From: Gammaproteobacteria bacterium
Lineage (GTDB): Bacteria > Pseudomonadota > Gammaproteobacteria > JAPPPA01
Reading direction: 5' to 3'
Length of the DNA: 64,000 nt
Assembly: GCA_030425645.1 (NCBI GenBank)
Contig: JAUHZK010000001.1
Location: 1 to 64,000, forward strand
The first letter of the stretch is position 1. Each line of letters begins with the position of its first letter. Both the position numbers and the translations under genes were made by a program. The notes under the pieces are model-generated. The model made no database searches. It was given only the letters and a program-made list of their open reading frames with translations, and was not told the origin of the DNA. Shown here piece by piece: positions 17,209-25,999 of the stretch.

Positions 17209-17251
17209 CTCCGGAGGCAAAGGCCAGAGGTTCGAACTCTAGGGCGGGCCA
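17209..17251 (+). other. Putative attR: duplicated 3' half of a tRNA-Arg(CCG) gene
   Basis: Reading rightward, the segment resembles a tRNA 3' half. The anticodon-loop-like CTCCGGA (17209-17215, anticodon CCG) is followed by GGCAAAGGC, a T-arm-like AGAGGTTCGAACTCT and an acceptor-like GCGGGCC plus A (17244-17251). No 5' half precedes it and the T-arm appears to lack a base. That is expected of the copy of a tRNA 3' end left at one side of an island. The intact tRNA should then lie left of the window. Core genes begin 48 bases further on. Confidence 0.5.
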
Positions 17252-17298
17252 TCTTTATACCAAGACTAGCAATCCACACGACGCCAAGCCCCAGCCGC

Positions 17299-18846
17299 CT
17301 ACTCACTGATGCGGTTGATTAAGCTCTGAGTGGAACAATCATGTCCACTCGCCGCCTGGCCGCTACTCAACTCATAATCAATCGTACTGGCTAGCTGCTT
17401 ACCCAGCTCAACGCCCCACTGGTCGAAACTATTCAGCCCCCACATCCAGCCCTGTACAAATACTTTGTGCTCATACAGCGCAATCAGCATGCCTAGGCTA
17501 TAAGCATTCAGTTCGTCCAGCAGAAGAAAATTGCTCGGCCGATTGCCGTCAAACTGTCGATGCGGCTGCCCTGTTGGCGCTTGTTTACCCGTCAATAACG
17601 CTTCTGCTTGTGCGATCGCATTCGCTAGTAGCTGACGATGGCTATCAAGATAATCATGTTCTGGGGTTTTGCTAGCAATAAAGTCTACCGGCGCGATATC
17701 GCGGCCCTGATGCAGCCATTGGAAAAAAGCATGCTGAGCATTGGTGCCTGGCTGGCCCCAAATAATGGGTCCCGTTTTGCCGCCCACTGGCTCGCCGGCG
17801 CGGCCCACTGTTTTGCCGTTTGATTCCATGTCGAGCTGTTTTAGATACGGCACCAAGAACTCTAGTCGTTCCTCATAAGGCGCCATACAGTGGCTGCTAT
17901 AGTCAAACCAGTTACGGTACCAACACCCTAACAGCGCCAACACCACCGGCAAGTTAGCCTCCAACGGCGCGCTAGCAAAATGCTCATCCATCGCCGCCGC
18001 ACCCTGCAGCAATTGCTCAAATTGTGCCCAGCCCTGCACCAGCGCAATGCTCAGGCCAACCGCGCTCCACATCGAGTAACGACCGCCAACCCAATCCCAA
18101 AACGGGAAAATCTGATCGGTCTGAACGCCATATTGCTCAGCTAACTCTGGCTTTGCCGTGACGGCAACCAATTGTTGATTGGCGACTTCTTCGCCTACGG
18201 CATCCACCAACCACGCTTTAAGCTTGTCGGCGTTATGTAAGGTTTCTAAAGTAGTAAATGATTTGCTAGTGATAATAACCAGCGTTTTGGCGGGATCACA
18301 CTGCGCCAAGGTTTCACTTAGCGGGTGCGCATCCATATTAGAAATAAAGTGTGGATCGAAATGCCCGTCGGCTTGGCCCCGTAAAGCCCGACATACCATT
18401 TGCGGACCTAAGTCAGAGCCACCAACACCAATATTAATAACATGCCGGTAGCGCTCACTGGCACGCGTCGCATTAACGTAATCGCGCATACGCTGTTGAA
18501 CTTGGCGAACATTAGGCACGACGTCATGACCTGCCACCTCGCAGGGGGCGTCTCCGGTTTGTCGTAACACGGTGTGCAACGCCGGACGTTTTTCTGTGGT
18601 GTTCAGCGGGCGCCCTGCAAACAACGCTTGGATCGCGCTCGGTAGCTTTTGCGCCTGCGCCCACTCAACCAACAAACGCAAGGTCTCGTCGTCGATGCGG
18701 TTTTTGCTGAAATCACAGTACAGCGGCCCCAGCGAAATGCTCATGTAGTCTGCTCGCTGCGGATCAGCATCAAACAGGTCCACCATTCGCATGGCGCGAA
18801 TGATGCCGTAGTGCTTGTCTAATTTAGCGGTTGCACTGCTGCTCAC
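17299..18846 (-). CDS. pgi: Glucose-6-phosphate isomerase
   Basis: A 515-residue cytoplasmic enzyme interconverting glucose-6-phosphate and fructose-6-phosphate. Both family signatures are visible (DWVGGRYSMWSAVG and QWGVELGKQLAS), together with GVGGSDLGP and GQPGTNAQHAF. It is somewhat shorter than the 549-residue E. coli enzyme but lacks no motif. The start is GTG inside GTGA, overlapping the galE stop, so pgi follows moaB-galE in one transcript. It is the first core gene beside the island. Confidence 0.96.
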   Translation of the reverse strand: MSSSATAKLDKHYGIIRAMRMVDLFDADPQRADYMSISLGPLYCDFSKNRIDDETLRLLVEWAQAQKLPSAIQALFAGRPLNTTEKRPALHTVLRQTGDAPCEVAGHDVVPNVRQVQQRMRDYVNATRASERYRHVINIGVGGSDLGPQMVCRALRGQADGHFDPHFISNMDAHPLSETLAQCDPAKTLVIITSKSFTTLETLHNADKLKAWLVDAVGEEVANQQLVAVTAKPELAEQYGVQTDQIFPFWDWVGGRYSMWSAVGLSIALVQGWAQFEQLLQGAAAMDEHFASAPLEANLPVVLALLGCWYRNWFDYSSHCMAPYEERLEFLVPYLKQLDMESNGKTVGRAGEPVGGKTGPIIWGQPGTNAQHAFFQWLHQGRDIAPVDFIASKTPEHDYLDSHRQLLANAIAQAEALLTGKQAPTGQPHRQFDGNRPSNFLLLDELNAYSLGMLIALYEHKVFVQGWMWGLNSFDQWGVELGKQLASTIDYELSSGQAASGHDCSTQSLINRISE

Positions 18847-19862
18847 GATTTATATCCATTGGGATTCTGATTCTGCCAGCGCCAAGTATCAGCGCACATG
18901 CGCTCAATACCATAGCAAGCTTTCCAGCCAAGCCGTTCGCTAGCGTAATTCACATCGGCCCAACAGGCGGCTATATCTCCCGGCCGGCGCGGTGCCATCG
19001 CAACCGGTACCGAACGACCACTGGCCTGTTCAAAAGCAGCCACCACCTGTTTCACACTGTAACCGTTTCCGGTACCTAAATTAACGGTAATCAATTCGCC
19101 GCTAGTTTCAGCCAGCAACACTTTTAGCGCCGCCAAGTGGCCTTTCACCAAATCGACCACGTGGATGTAATCGCGGACACCAGTGCCATCCACCGTAGGG
19201 TAGTCGTCACCAAAAATACTGAGCTGCGGCAGCTTACCAACCGCCACTTGGGAGATATAAGGCATTAGGTTATTTGGCTTACCCTCGGGGTCCTCGCCAA
19301 TGCGGCCGCTTTCATGCGCGCCTACCGGATTAAAGTAACGCAGCAAACCAATGCGCCAGCTCGGATCAGCTACGTAACTATCGCGCAGAATACTTTCAAT
19401 GAACTCTTTAGTACGGCCATAGGGATTAGTTGCCTGTAACGGCGACTGTTCATTAATGGGCACTTCATGTGGGTCGCCATAGACCGTGGCCGATGAGCTG
19501 AAAATGATGGTCTTTACGCCCGCCGCCTGCATTTCCTCGAACAGCACTAAGCTGCCGGCAACATTATTCTGATAGTAAGCCTGTGGTTCCGTGACCGACT
19601 CGCCGACGGCTTTCAAACCGGCAAAGTGAATCACCGCCGCAAATTCATGCGCTGCAAACAGTGCGGCCACTGCTGCGCGGTCGCCGATGTCTGCCTCAAT
19701 AAAAGTTAGCGGCTTACCCGTAATCGCCTCTACTCGCGCTAAGGATTCTGCTGAGCTGTTGCATAAGTTATCTACCACCACCACTTCATAGTCGGCCGCC
19801 AACAACTCTACGCAGGCGTGGCTACCAATGTAGCCAGCGCCACCGGTAACTAATATTTTCAT
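18843..19862 (-). CDS. galE: UDP-glucose 4-epimerase
   Basis: A 339-residue short-chain dehydrogenase-type epimerase. The NAD-binding motif is GGAGYIGSHA at the N-terminus, and the active site has SSSATVYGDP and YGRTK (Ser/Tyr/Lys). It interconverts UDP-glucose and UDP-galactose for surface polysaccharides. The start overlaps the moaB stop by four bases and the stop overlaps pgi, forming a sugar-nucleotide/hexose operon. Confidence 0.95.
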   Translation of the reverse strand: MKILVTGGAGYIGSHACVELLAADYEVVVVDNLCNSSAESLARVEAITGKPLTFIEADIGDRAAVAALFAAHEFAAVIHFAGLKAVGESVTEPQAYYQNNVAGSLVLFEEMQAAGVKTIIFSSSATVYGDPHEVPINEQSPLQATNPYGRTKEFIESILRDSYVADPSWRIGLLRYFNPVGAHESGRIGEDPEGKPNNLMPYISQVAVGKLPQLSIFGDDYPTVDGTGVRDYIHVVDLVKGHLAALKVLLAETSGELITVNLGTGNGYSVKQVVAAFEQASGRSVPVAMAPRRPGDIAACWADVNYASERLGWKACYGIERMCADTWRWQNQNPNGYKS

Positions 19863-20374
19863 TGCTGCTCTCTTAGGCGCGGTATCAAGTCGGCAAAGTT
19901 ACAAGGGCGCGTAGTAGCATCCAGCTGCGGCCGTAAAATTTGCTCCCAACCGGTACGGCAAGCCCCGCTAGAGCCCGGCAGGCAAAAAACCAAGGTGGCG
20001 TTAGCAACCCCAGCCAAACAACGCGATTGCAGCGTGCTTGGCCCAATTTCATTAAAGCTTAATTGGCGGAATAGCTCACCAAACCCCTCAATGGTTTTAT
20101 CAAACAACGGCTGTAGTGCCTCTGGCGTACTATCGCGACCGGTGATACCAGTGCCGCCTGTGGTCAGCACCACATTGATCTCAGGGTCAGCAATCCACTC
20201 ACTTACTTTGGCGCGCAGGCGGTATACGTCGTCACGCTCGATGGCTCGCTTCGCTAATTCATGGCCAGCTTCGAGCAAGGCAGTTTCAAGAAATTTGCCG
20301 GAGCTATCCGTTGCCAAAGTGCGACTGTCAGAAACCGTCAGCACAGCAATATTAAGAGGGGTAAAGGTAGACAT
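19859..20374 (-). CDS. moaB: Molybdenum cofactor biosynthesis protein B
   Basis: A 171-residue MoaB/Mog-fold protein with the molybdopterin-binding LTTGGTGITGRDSTPE motif and LPGSSGA. It acts in adenylylation of molybdopterin or a related step of cofactor maturation. It is first in the moaB-galE-pgi operon and divergent from cysS, with 93 bases between. Confidence 0.92.
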   Translation of the reverse strand: MSTFTPLNIAVLTVSDSRTLATDSSGKFLETALLEAGHELAKRAIERDDVYRLRAKVSEWIADPEINVVLTTGGTGITGRDSTPEALQPLFDKTIEGFGELFRQLSFNEIGPSTLQSRCLAGVANATLVFCLPGSSGACRTGWEQILRPQLDATTRPCNFADLIPRLREQQ

Positions 20375-20467
20375 GGCGCTATTGTCTCCGGCCCAAGCAC
20401 TTCACTCAAGTACTGACGTGAACTGATAGAATGCACGCCCTGTATTTTTGGCTAGATTTAACAGACC

Positions 20468-21847
20468 ATGCCCATTCGGCTTCACAACACAGTTAGCAAA
20501 CAAAAAGAGCTATTCGAACCAATTAATCCCGAGCGCGTAACAATGTACGTTTGCGGGCCAACGGTTTATAGCTACGCACATATTGGCAACGCCCGCCCGG
20601 CTGTGATTTTTGACACCTTATTTCGGGTCTTAAAAAACCGTTACAGCAATGTCGTTTACGCACGCAATATTACCGACGTAGATGACAAAATTAACAAAGC
20701 GGCGCGCGAGCAAGACGTCGCCATCTCTGTGATCACTGATAAATTTGCCGATATTTACCGACAAGATATGGCCGCACTGAATGTGCAGTCGCCGAGCATC
20801 GAGCCCAAAGCAACCGATCATATTGCCGAGATGATTGGCATGATCGAGAAGCTTATCGCTAACGGTCACGCCTATGCCGCTGAAGGCCACGTGTTGTTCA
20901 ACGTGCCGTCTTTTGCAGACTACGGCGCGCTATCTAAGCGCGATATGAAAGAAATGATTGCCGGCGCCCGAGTCGAAGTTGCTCCCTACAAAAAAGATCC
21001 AGCAGACTTCGTTTTGTGGAAACCATCTGACGAAGATACCCCAGGCTGGTCTAGCCCTTGGGGCCGTGGCCGGCCCGGCTGGCATATCGAGTGCTCAGCG
21101 ATGATTGAGACGCACTTGGGTGAAAGTATTGATATCCACGGTGGCGGTCACGATTTGCAGTTTCCGCATCATGAGAATGAAATCGCCCAAAGCACCTGCG
21201 CGCATGGCGGCAAGCTCTACGTTAAGTACTGGATGCATAACGGCTTTCTAAACGTAGAAGGCGACAAGATGTCGAAGTCGATCGGCAATGTATTGCTAGT
21301 GCATGACCTGATCGAACAAACGCCGGGTGAAGCCATTCGTCTCGCCTTAATCACCGGCCATTATCGTGCGCCGCTAGATTGGACCGCTGCCGGACTGGTT
21401 GAAGCCAAGAAGAAGCTCGACCGCCTGTACGGGGCCCTAGAGGGGCTTGAGCACGTCACTCCTGCCGCCAATACCGCCGCACCTGAGGCATTTGTCTCAG
21501 CCTTAGAGGACGACCTAAATACACCAAAAGCGATTGCCGAATTATTTGGCCTAGCGAAAGCCGCTAATACCGCTACCGACGAAACCCAGAAGGCTGTTAT
21601 CAAGGCGCAGCTGCTCGCCGCTGGCGACTTGATTGGCTTGCTACAGCAGTCGCCAAGCGACTGGTTTAATGCCGCCAAAAGTAGTGCCGATATTGACGCC
21701 GATAAGGTGGAAGCGCTGATTCAAGCCCGCGTTTCCGCCCGTCAAAACAAAGACTTTGCGGAAGCCGACCGGATTCGCGATGAACTTGACGCCATGGGCG
21801 TAGAGCTACTAGATAGCCGCGAAGGCACTACCTGGAAGGCAAAATGA
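20468..21847 (+). CDS. cysS: Cysteinyl-tRNA synthetase
   Basis: A 459-residue class I synthetase charging tRNA-Cys. The HIGH box appears as AHIGNAR, the KMSKS loop as DKMSKSIGN, and zinc ligands are found in [15 protein letters not shown] and [14 protein letters not shown]. The length matches E. coli CysRS (461). The last four bases overlap the SufE gene. Confidence 0.97.
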   Translation: MPIRLHNTVSKQKELFEPINPERVTMYVCGPTVYSYAHIGNARPAVIFDTLFRVLKNRYSNVVYARNITDVDDKINKAAREQDVAISVITDKFADIYRQDMAALNVQSPSIEPKATDHIAEMIGMIEKLIANGHAYAAEGHVLFNVPSFADYGALSKRDMKEMIAGARVEVAPYKKDPADFVLWKPSDEDTPGWSSPWGRGRPGWHIECSAMIETHLGESIDIHGGGHDLQFPHHENEIAQSTCAHGGKLYVKYWMHNGFLNVEGDKMSKSIGNVLLVHDLIEQTPGEAIRLALITGHYRAPLDWTAAGLVEAKKKLDRLYGALEGLEHVTPAANTAAPEAFVSALEDDLNTPKAIAELFGLAKAANTATDETQKAVIKAQLLAAGDLIGLLQQSPSDWFNAAKSSADIDADKVEALIQARVSARQNKDFAEADRIRDELDAMGVELLDSREGTTWKAK

Positions 21848-22287
21848 TGATTGATACCACAGCGCCAACCAACAGCATTGAAGAGGCGCAAGCCGAGTTA
21901 ATTGAAGAGTTCGGTTTCTTTGAAGACTGGATGGACCGCTATCAATACTTAATTGACCTAGGCAAGAAGCTCGCTGACTTTCCTGAGGACTGGCGCATCC
22001 AAGATTACAAAATCGAGGGCTGTCAGTCGCAGGTGTGGATTAAGCCTGCGTTTGATGATGGCCGGCTGTATTTTCAGGGTTATTCTGATTCGGCAATCGT
22101 GTCCGGTTTAATTGCGGTGATTACACGCGTTTATTCGGGCCGCCAGCCACAGGAAATTTCTAGTACCCCGCCCGAGTTCATTGGCGCGATTGGCTTTACC
22201 GAGCACTTAAGCCCAACCCGCAGCAATGGCCTACACGCAATGCTAGAAAAAATTTACAGCTACGCCCGACAGCCGCAAGAAAACTAA
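21844..22287 (+). CDS. sufE: Cysteine desulfuration protein SufE
   Basis: A 147-residue SufE-fold protein. The acceptor cysteine lies in EGCQSQVW, which takes persulfide sulfur from SufS or CsdA for Fe-S cluster assembly. The start is one of two adjacent ATGs overlapping the cysS stop (ATGATGA). No sufS or csdA is adjacent, so SufE versus CsdE cannot be decided. Confidence 0.88.
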   Translation: MMIDTTAPTNSIEEAQAELIEEFGFFEDWMDRYQYLIDLGKKLADFPEDWRIQDYKIEGCQSQVWIKPAFDDGRLYFQGYSDSAIVSGLIAVITRVYSGRQPQEISSTPPEFIGAIGFTEHLSPTRSNGLHAMLEKIYSYARQPQEN

Positions 22288-22335
22288 CCTTAAACACCCT
22301 ATAATCAACCAATCTGCCGGGGTGGGTTAGTTATT

Positions 22336-23376
22336 ATGTTTACTGTCATGCTAATTGGGTCATTAGCATCTGCGCTGATCTGCGCACTGATTATTGCAAC
22401 GCGGGATCACCATATTCGCCATACCGGCGACGCCAGTGGCGGCTCTGTTCAAAAGTTGCACGACAACGTGGTACCACGCATTGGTGGCGTCGGTATTTTT
22501 ACGGGTATTGTCGTCAGCTGCATTGCCTTGCTAGCCAGCAACAAGCCCCTCGCCGTTGAATTGCTGATCATCTTTGCCTGCCTATTACCGGTTTATATCA
22601 CCGGCTTGGCCGAAGACATCACCAAAGCCATTAGCCCTACTAACCGGTATCTAGCAGCGGCCTTAAGCGCGCTTTTAATCACCAGCATCACCGACATTCG
22701 GATTCTTGAGGTTGACGTGTGGGGCATGGATGCGCTGGTTGCCATTCCGGCCGTAGCGACATTATTTTTTATTTTTTGCGTGGCGGGCTTATCCCATGCT
22801 TTCAACTTGATCGACGGCCAGAATGGTCAGTGCTCGGGGATCACCTGTATTACTTGCGTCGCCGTGATGTGGGAGTCTGCAGAGTTAGGCATGCAAGGCC
22901 CCTTTGCCTTAGCGGCCGTATGCGCGGCAGCCAATTTAGGCTTTTTGTTATTCAACTACCCGCTTGGGAAAATTTTTCTGGGTGATGCCGGCGCTTACTT
23001 AAACGGTGCCATTCTGGCCGTTGCGACGGTGCAGCTAGTACAACAAAGCGGCAGCTTAAGCCCCTGGTATGCCGTATTGCTGCTGATTTACCCGATTTGG
23101 GAAACCTTATTCTCTATGTGGCGGCGGATTGCAGTTGGGCGCTCATTTAGCGAGCCAGATGCAGAACACTTGCACAGCCTGTATTACAAAGCTCTCAAAA
23201 GCCCAAACAACGTTTGGAGGAACTCTTCGGCGCCCGCACTGTGGCTACTGTCCGCGGTGTTCTGCGTGGTCGCTAGCTTTGTCGCTCATTCAACCGCACT
23301 TTGCTTAGCATTCGTCGCTGTTTTTGGGCTCATCTATTCGCAGCTTTACCGCCACGCGCAAACCCTAAGCCGCTAG
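22336..23376 (+). CDS. WecA/TagO-type polyprenyl-phosphate sugar-1-phosphate transferase
   Basis: A 346-residue multi-spanning inner-membrane protein of the MraY-like family. Visible motifs are PRIGGVGIF, the Mg-binding GLAEDITK (ED in place of the usual DD, common in this branch), FNLIDGQNG, KIFLGDAGAY and the cytoplasmic HLHSLYYKAL. It would start O-antigen or other surface glycan synthesis by moving a sugar phosphate onto undecaprenyl phosphate. The sugar is not predictable. Its end overlaps the convergent tesB by four bases. Confidence 0.85.
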   Translation: MFTVMLIGSLASALICALIIATRDHHIRHTGDASGGSVQKLHDNVVPRIGGVGIFTGIVVSCIALLASNKPLAVELLIIFACLLPVYITGLAEDITKAISPTNRYLAAALSALLITSITDIRILEVDVWGMDALVAIPAVATLFFIFCVAGLSHAFNLIDGQNGQCSGITCITCVAVMWESAELGMQGPFALAAVCAAANLGFLLFNYPLGKIFLGDAGAYLNGAILAVATVQLVQQSGSLSPWYAVLLLIYPIWETLFSMWRRIAVGRSFSEPDAEHLHSLYYKALKSPNNVWRNSSAPALWLLSAVFCVVASFVAHSTALCLAFVAVFGLIYSQLYRHAQTLSR

Positions 23377-24275
23377 TTTCCTACCGGCGGCAGTTTGCCG
23401 TCCTGCATTTCCGCTAAGCCATATTTACGCATCAAACTTTCCTGCGTGGTGCTCGCCAGCAACTTGCCGCTTTGGTCAAAAATAAAACCACGTGATAAAC
23501 CACGACCACTAACAGCCATCGGGCTGTCCATGTTGTATAACCACCAATCATCAGCCTTAATTGGCCGGTGGAACCAAATGGCATGATCCAAACTAGCAAC
23601 CGTCATATCGGGCTGAGCCCAGGTGACGCCATGCGGGTGCAAGGCCGTAGTCAGCAAAGTAAAATCGCTCGCATAGGCCATAACACACTGATGAATCATC
23701 GGGTCATCCGGTAAGACATCTGCCGCTTTAAACCAATTGTTTTGTATCGGATCTCTGGTGTCCGGCTTCAGCGGGTTGCGCGGTGCAACCGGCTTAATTT
23801 CAATCGGTAGTTTGCGCAGGAAGGCGTCTCGGAAGGGCTCTGGGCAATCTTGAATCCAGTCCTTGCGCAACTCCAACTGCTCTTTTAATGCGCCAGGGCC
23901 GGGCACATCTGGCATTTCTGCTTGGTGCTCCAAACCATATTCAGGCGCTTGGAATGAGGCCATCATTGAAAAGATAGGCCGGCCCTTCTGAATAGCCATC
24001 ACCCGCCGCGCCGTAAAGCTGCGCCCATCACGGATGCGCTCTACCTGGTAAACGATGGGATAGTCCATATCGCCGCGGCGCAGAAAATAGCTGTGTAGCG
24101 AATGTGCCACCAGATTATCGGCAACGGTGCGATAAGCCGCCACCAACGCCTGCGCCACCACTTGCCCGCCAAATACTGATTTACCGCCTAAGTTACGGCT
24201 TTGGCCACGATATAGGTTGTCTTCTAAATATTCGAGATCGAGTAGCTCAACCAAGGTTTCTAATTGTTCACTCAT
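23373..24275 (-). CDS. tesB: Acyl-CoA thioesterase II
   Basis: A 300-residue double hot-dog thioesterase. The N-terminal hot-dog has LYRGQSRNLGGKSVFGGQVVAQAL and the C-terminal one ASLDHAIWFHRP with GRGLSRGFIFDQ. Asp, Thr and Gln of the catalytic set appear in ASDFTLLTTAL and TTQESLMRK. It hydrolyses medium and long acyl-CoA. It lies three bases after the QueD-like gene on the same strand. Confidence 0.93.
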   Translation of the reverse strand: MSEQLETLVELLDLEYLEDNLYRGQSRNLGGKSVFGGQVVAQALVAAYRTVADNLVAHSLHSYFLRRGDMDYPIVYQVERIRDGRSFTARRVMAIQKGRPIFSMMASFQAPEYGLEHQAEMPDVPGPGALKEQLELRKDWIQDCPEPFRDAFLRKLPIEIKPVAPRNPLKPDTRDPIQNNWFKAADVLPDDPMIHQCVMAYASDFTLLTTALHPHGVTWAQPDMTVASLDHAIWFHRPIKADDWWLYNMDSPMAVSGRGLSRGFIFDQSGKLLASTTQESLMRKYGLAEMQDGKLPPVGN

Positions 24276-24278
24276 AAT

Positions 24279-25124
24279 CTACGCCAGCGCACCTTTTTGT
24301 ACGCCCTCAAAGGCCCTCACCTTGACTTTGTTTTCCGGCAGCTGCTGCTGCACGGTTGCCCGTATATGTTCTGCTATCCACTCAACGGTGGAGTCAGTCT
24401 CGATCAGTGCGCAACGCGACTGCGGCAAAGTTAGTTCGAACCAGCCTTGCTGTGCTTGGTAGGCAAAGCGGTAACAAGCAACCCCCTCGATGTCGCATTC
24501 TTCTTCTATGTAATCCCGGGTAGCCACATAAATATCTTGCCAATGGGCCGCCCAGTTTTTTTCCTGCAAGTCGTTGCGTTCACCGTCCAATAAAATGTGG
24601 ACGGCTGAACGGTGGCCGTGCGCAATCCGCTGACAATTACCATCATGCTTCTGCAGGCCGTGACTGTAACGATACCAAGCGCCATCAATTTGCTCGGTAC
24701 GTAGGCTAATTTCTACCGCCCTAACGTTCTTTGGAACCACTTTTTGCACGCACCAGCGCGCATAACCAGCGACCGCTTCGGCAGTCACCGACTCTGCTGG
24801 CAGGCGGCATAGCGCATCTTCTGGCGAGCGATGCAGGATCGGTTGCCCATTGCCATAGCGGAACTGTACTTCTGTGCCACCTTCGGCTGGTTTGATTTGC
24901 AAACGGCTAGAGCGCGCGGGAATCAGCAGCTTGTGATCAATTTGGTCATCAATAGCCGCTTTAACGGCCTTTTTTACATGCCCAAAATCGAACACCATGC
25001 CTTGCTCATCTAAATGACCATGCAAGACTAAATCAACTATCCAGCTTTCCCCGACCAAACCCTGTTCATCATCTAAGTAAGAACAGTCGATAACGGTCAG
25101 ATTATTTACGAATAATGCACTCAT
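24279..25124 (-). CDS. Tandem 6-pyruvoyl/6-carboxy-tetrahydropterin synthase-like protein
   Basis: A 281-residue protein with two QueD/PTPS-like halves; normal QueD has about 120 residues. The first half has VDLVLHGHLDEQGMVFDFGHVK and DHKLL, matching the QueD pattern. The second half has YSHGLQKHDGNCQRIAHGHR. It may bind or make a pterin-type precursor (queuosine or deazapurine-like chemistry), but the exact substrate is unknown. An upstream TTG start adds three residues; the ATG at 25124 is preferred. Its ATGA overlaps the stop of a small remnant frame. Confidence 0.7.
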   Translation of the reverse strand: MSALFVNNLTVIDCSYLDDEQGLVGESWIVDLVLHGHLDEQGMVFDFGHVKKAVKAAIDDQIDHKLLIPARSSRLQIKPAEGGTEVQFRYGNGQPILHRSPEDALCRLPAESVTAEAVAGYARWCVQKVVPKNVRAVEISLRTEQIDGAWYRYSHGLQKHDGNCQRIAHGHRSAVHILLDGERNDLQEKNWAAHWQDIYVATRDYIEEECDIEGVACYRFAYQAQQGWFELTLPQSRCALIETDSTVEWIAEHIRATVQQQLPENKVKVRAFEGVQKGALA

Positions 25125-25294
25125 CGCTGGCAACCAAACGCTAGTTTCTGACCGCGAACCTGGCCTTGATCCTTGCCATTAGGCGCAGTAATGCTTCCGC
25201 CTATTTGTTCAATGCGGTGCTTGCGGACTAATAGATCACCATAGGTAATCTTTCCTTTATTCACCACGCGGGCCTTGGTAATCAAAATCGGCAT
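25121..25294 (-). pseudogene. N-terminal remnant of a dihydroorotase-like amidohydrolase
   Basis: A 57-codon frame reads MPILITKARVVNKGKITYGD, then LLVRKHRIEQIGGSITA. This closely resembles the first beta-sandwich strands of dihydroorotases and hydantoinases (LLIxNARxVNEGxxxxGDLLIxxGRIExIG). The metal-binding HVHxREPG segment and the barrel are absent, and the frame ends at a TGA overlapping the next gene's ATG. It is read as the leftover of a deleted gene, though it could still serve as a coupled leader. Confidence 0.55.
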
Positions 25295-25344
25295 CTGTAC
25301 TTTATTCGGCGCTAACTCAGCGCGCTATTGTACCCGCTAGGCAA

Positions 25345-25378
25345 AAAAAAACCCGCTCAGCGTCAACCAAGCGGGTTT
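25345..25378 (-). terminator. Rho-independent terminator of dksA
   Basis: On the minus strand, ACCCGCT and AGCGGGT arms (25370-25376 and 25351-25357) enclose a 12-base loop, followed by a run of T (complement of 25343-25350). It lies 21 bases after the dksA stop. Confidence 0.85.
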
Positions 25379-25398
25379 CTTATCAACCGTAAGCGTGA

Positions 25399-25851
25399 TT
25401 AGCGGTTATCGCTAAAGTGCATTTCGTTGTGTTCTGAAATGTTTTTCACGTCAATGCTGACCGTAGCGGTAGGCCGCGCCAATAGACGAGGGATACCAAT
25501 TGGGTCACCAGACTGTTCACACCAACCGTAGTCGCCGTTTTCGATATCTTGCAGCGACTCGTCAATTTTCTTGATCAAGTAAGCCTCGCGCTCACGCAAG
25601 CGCAAATCTAACCAGTGCTCTTCCTCTAACGAGGCTCTGTCATTAGGGTCTGCAATGCTTTCGTTGGTATGTAGGCGCTCTTTAACTTCGCTAGTGCGGC
25701 TTGTTAGCTCTTCACGCATGGTCAGCAATTTATGACGGAAAAACGCCAACTGCTCATCATTCATATAGTGCTTGTCTGCCATTCGCAACAGCTTCTTCTC
25801 CGTCATGAGAGGAATGTCGTCCCAGCGGTTTTTAATTTTTGCTTCTGTCAT
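25399..25851 (-). CDS. dksA: DksA-family transcription factor lacking the zinc-finger cysteines
   Basis: A 150-residue DksA with an N-terminal extension, a long coiled coil whose tip has DPNDRA (the DxxDxA motif), and a C-terminal globular end. It binds the RNA polymerase secondary channel with ppGpp. The normal C-x2-C-x17-C-x2-C set is replaced by C-x2-S-x17-S-x2-V (YGWCEQS, then TVSIDVKN), so zinc cannot be held in the usual way. This resembles the zinc-independent DksA2 paralogues of pseudomonads. It has its own terminator. Confidence 0.88.
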   Translation of the reverse strand: MTEAKIKNRWDDIPLMTEKKLLRMADKHYMNDEQLAFFRHKLLTMREELTSRTSEVKERLHTNESIADPNDRASLEEEHWLDLRLREREAYLIKKIDESLQDIENGDYGWCEQSGDPIGIPRLLARPTATVSIDVKNISEHNEMHFSDNR

Positions 25852-25999
25852 TTTTTGTGTCTCGTTCCTTTAACACCTGCCGCTCCACCGCAAATGCATC
25901 AGCCTATCAAGGTACTGCGAAAGGATTTTTAGGTCAATACATGCCTAGTTAGTCACTAGACCGCGTAAAATTGGGGGCATACCACTCAGAATTCAAGTG

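Noticed and set aside
17201-17251. Intact tRNA-Arg gene
   Set aside because: No D-arm or 5' acceptor strand precedes the anticodon-like loop and the T-arm lacks a base; only a 3' half is present.
17100-17306. 68-codon minus-strand frame over the tRNA-like segment
   Set aside because: It is the antisense reading of the tRNA-Arg-like 3' half and has no ribosome site or family match.
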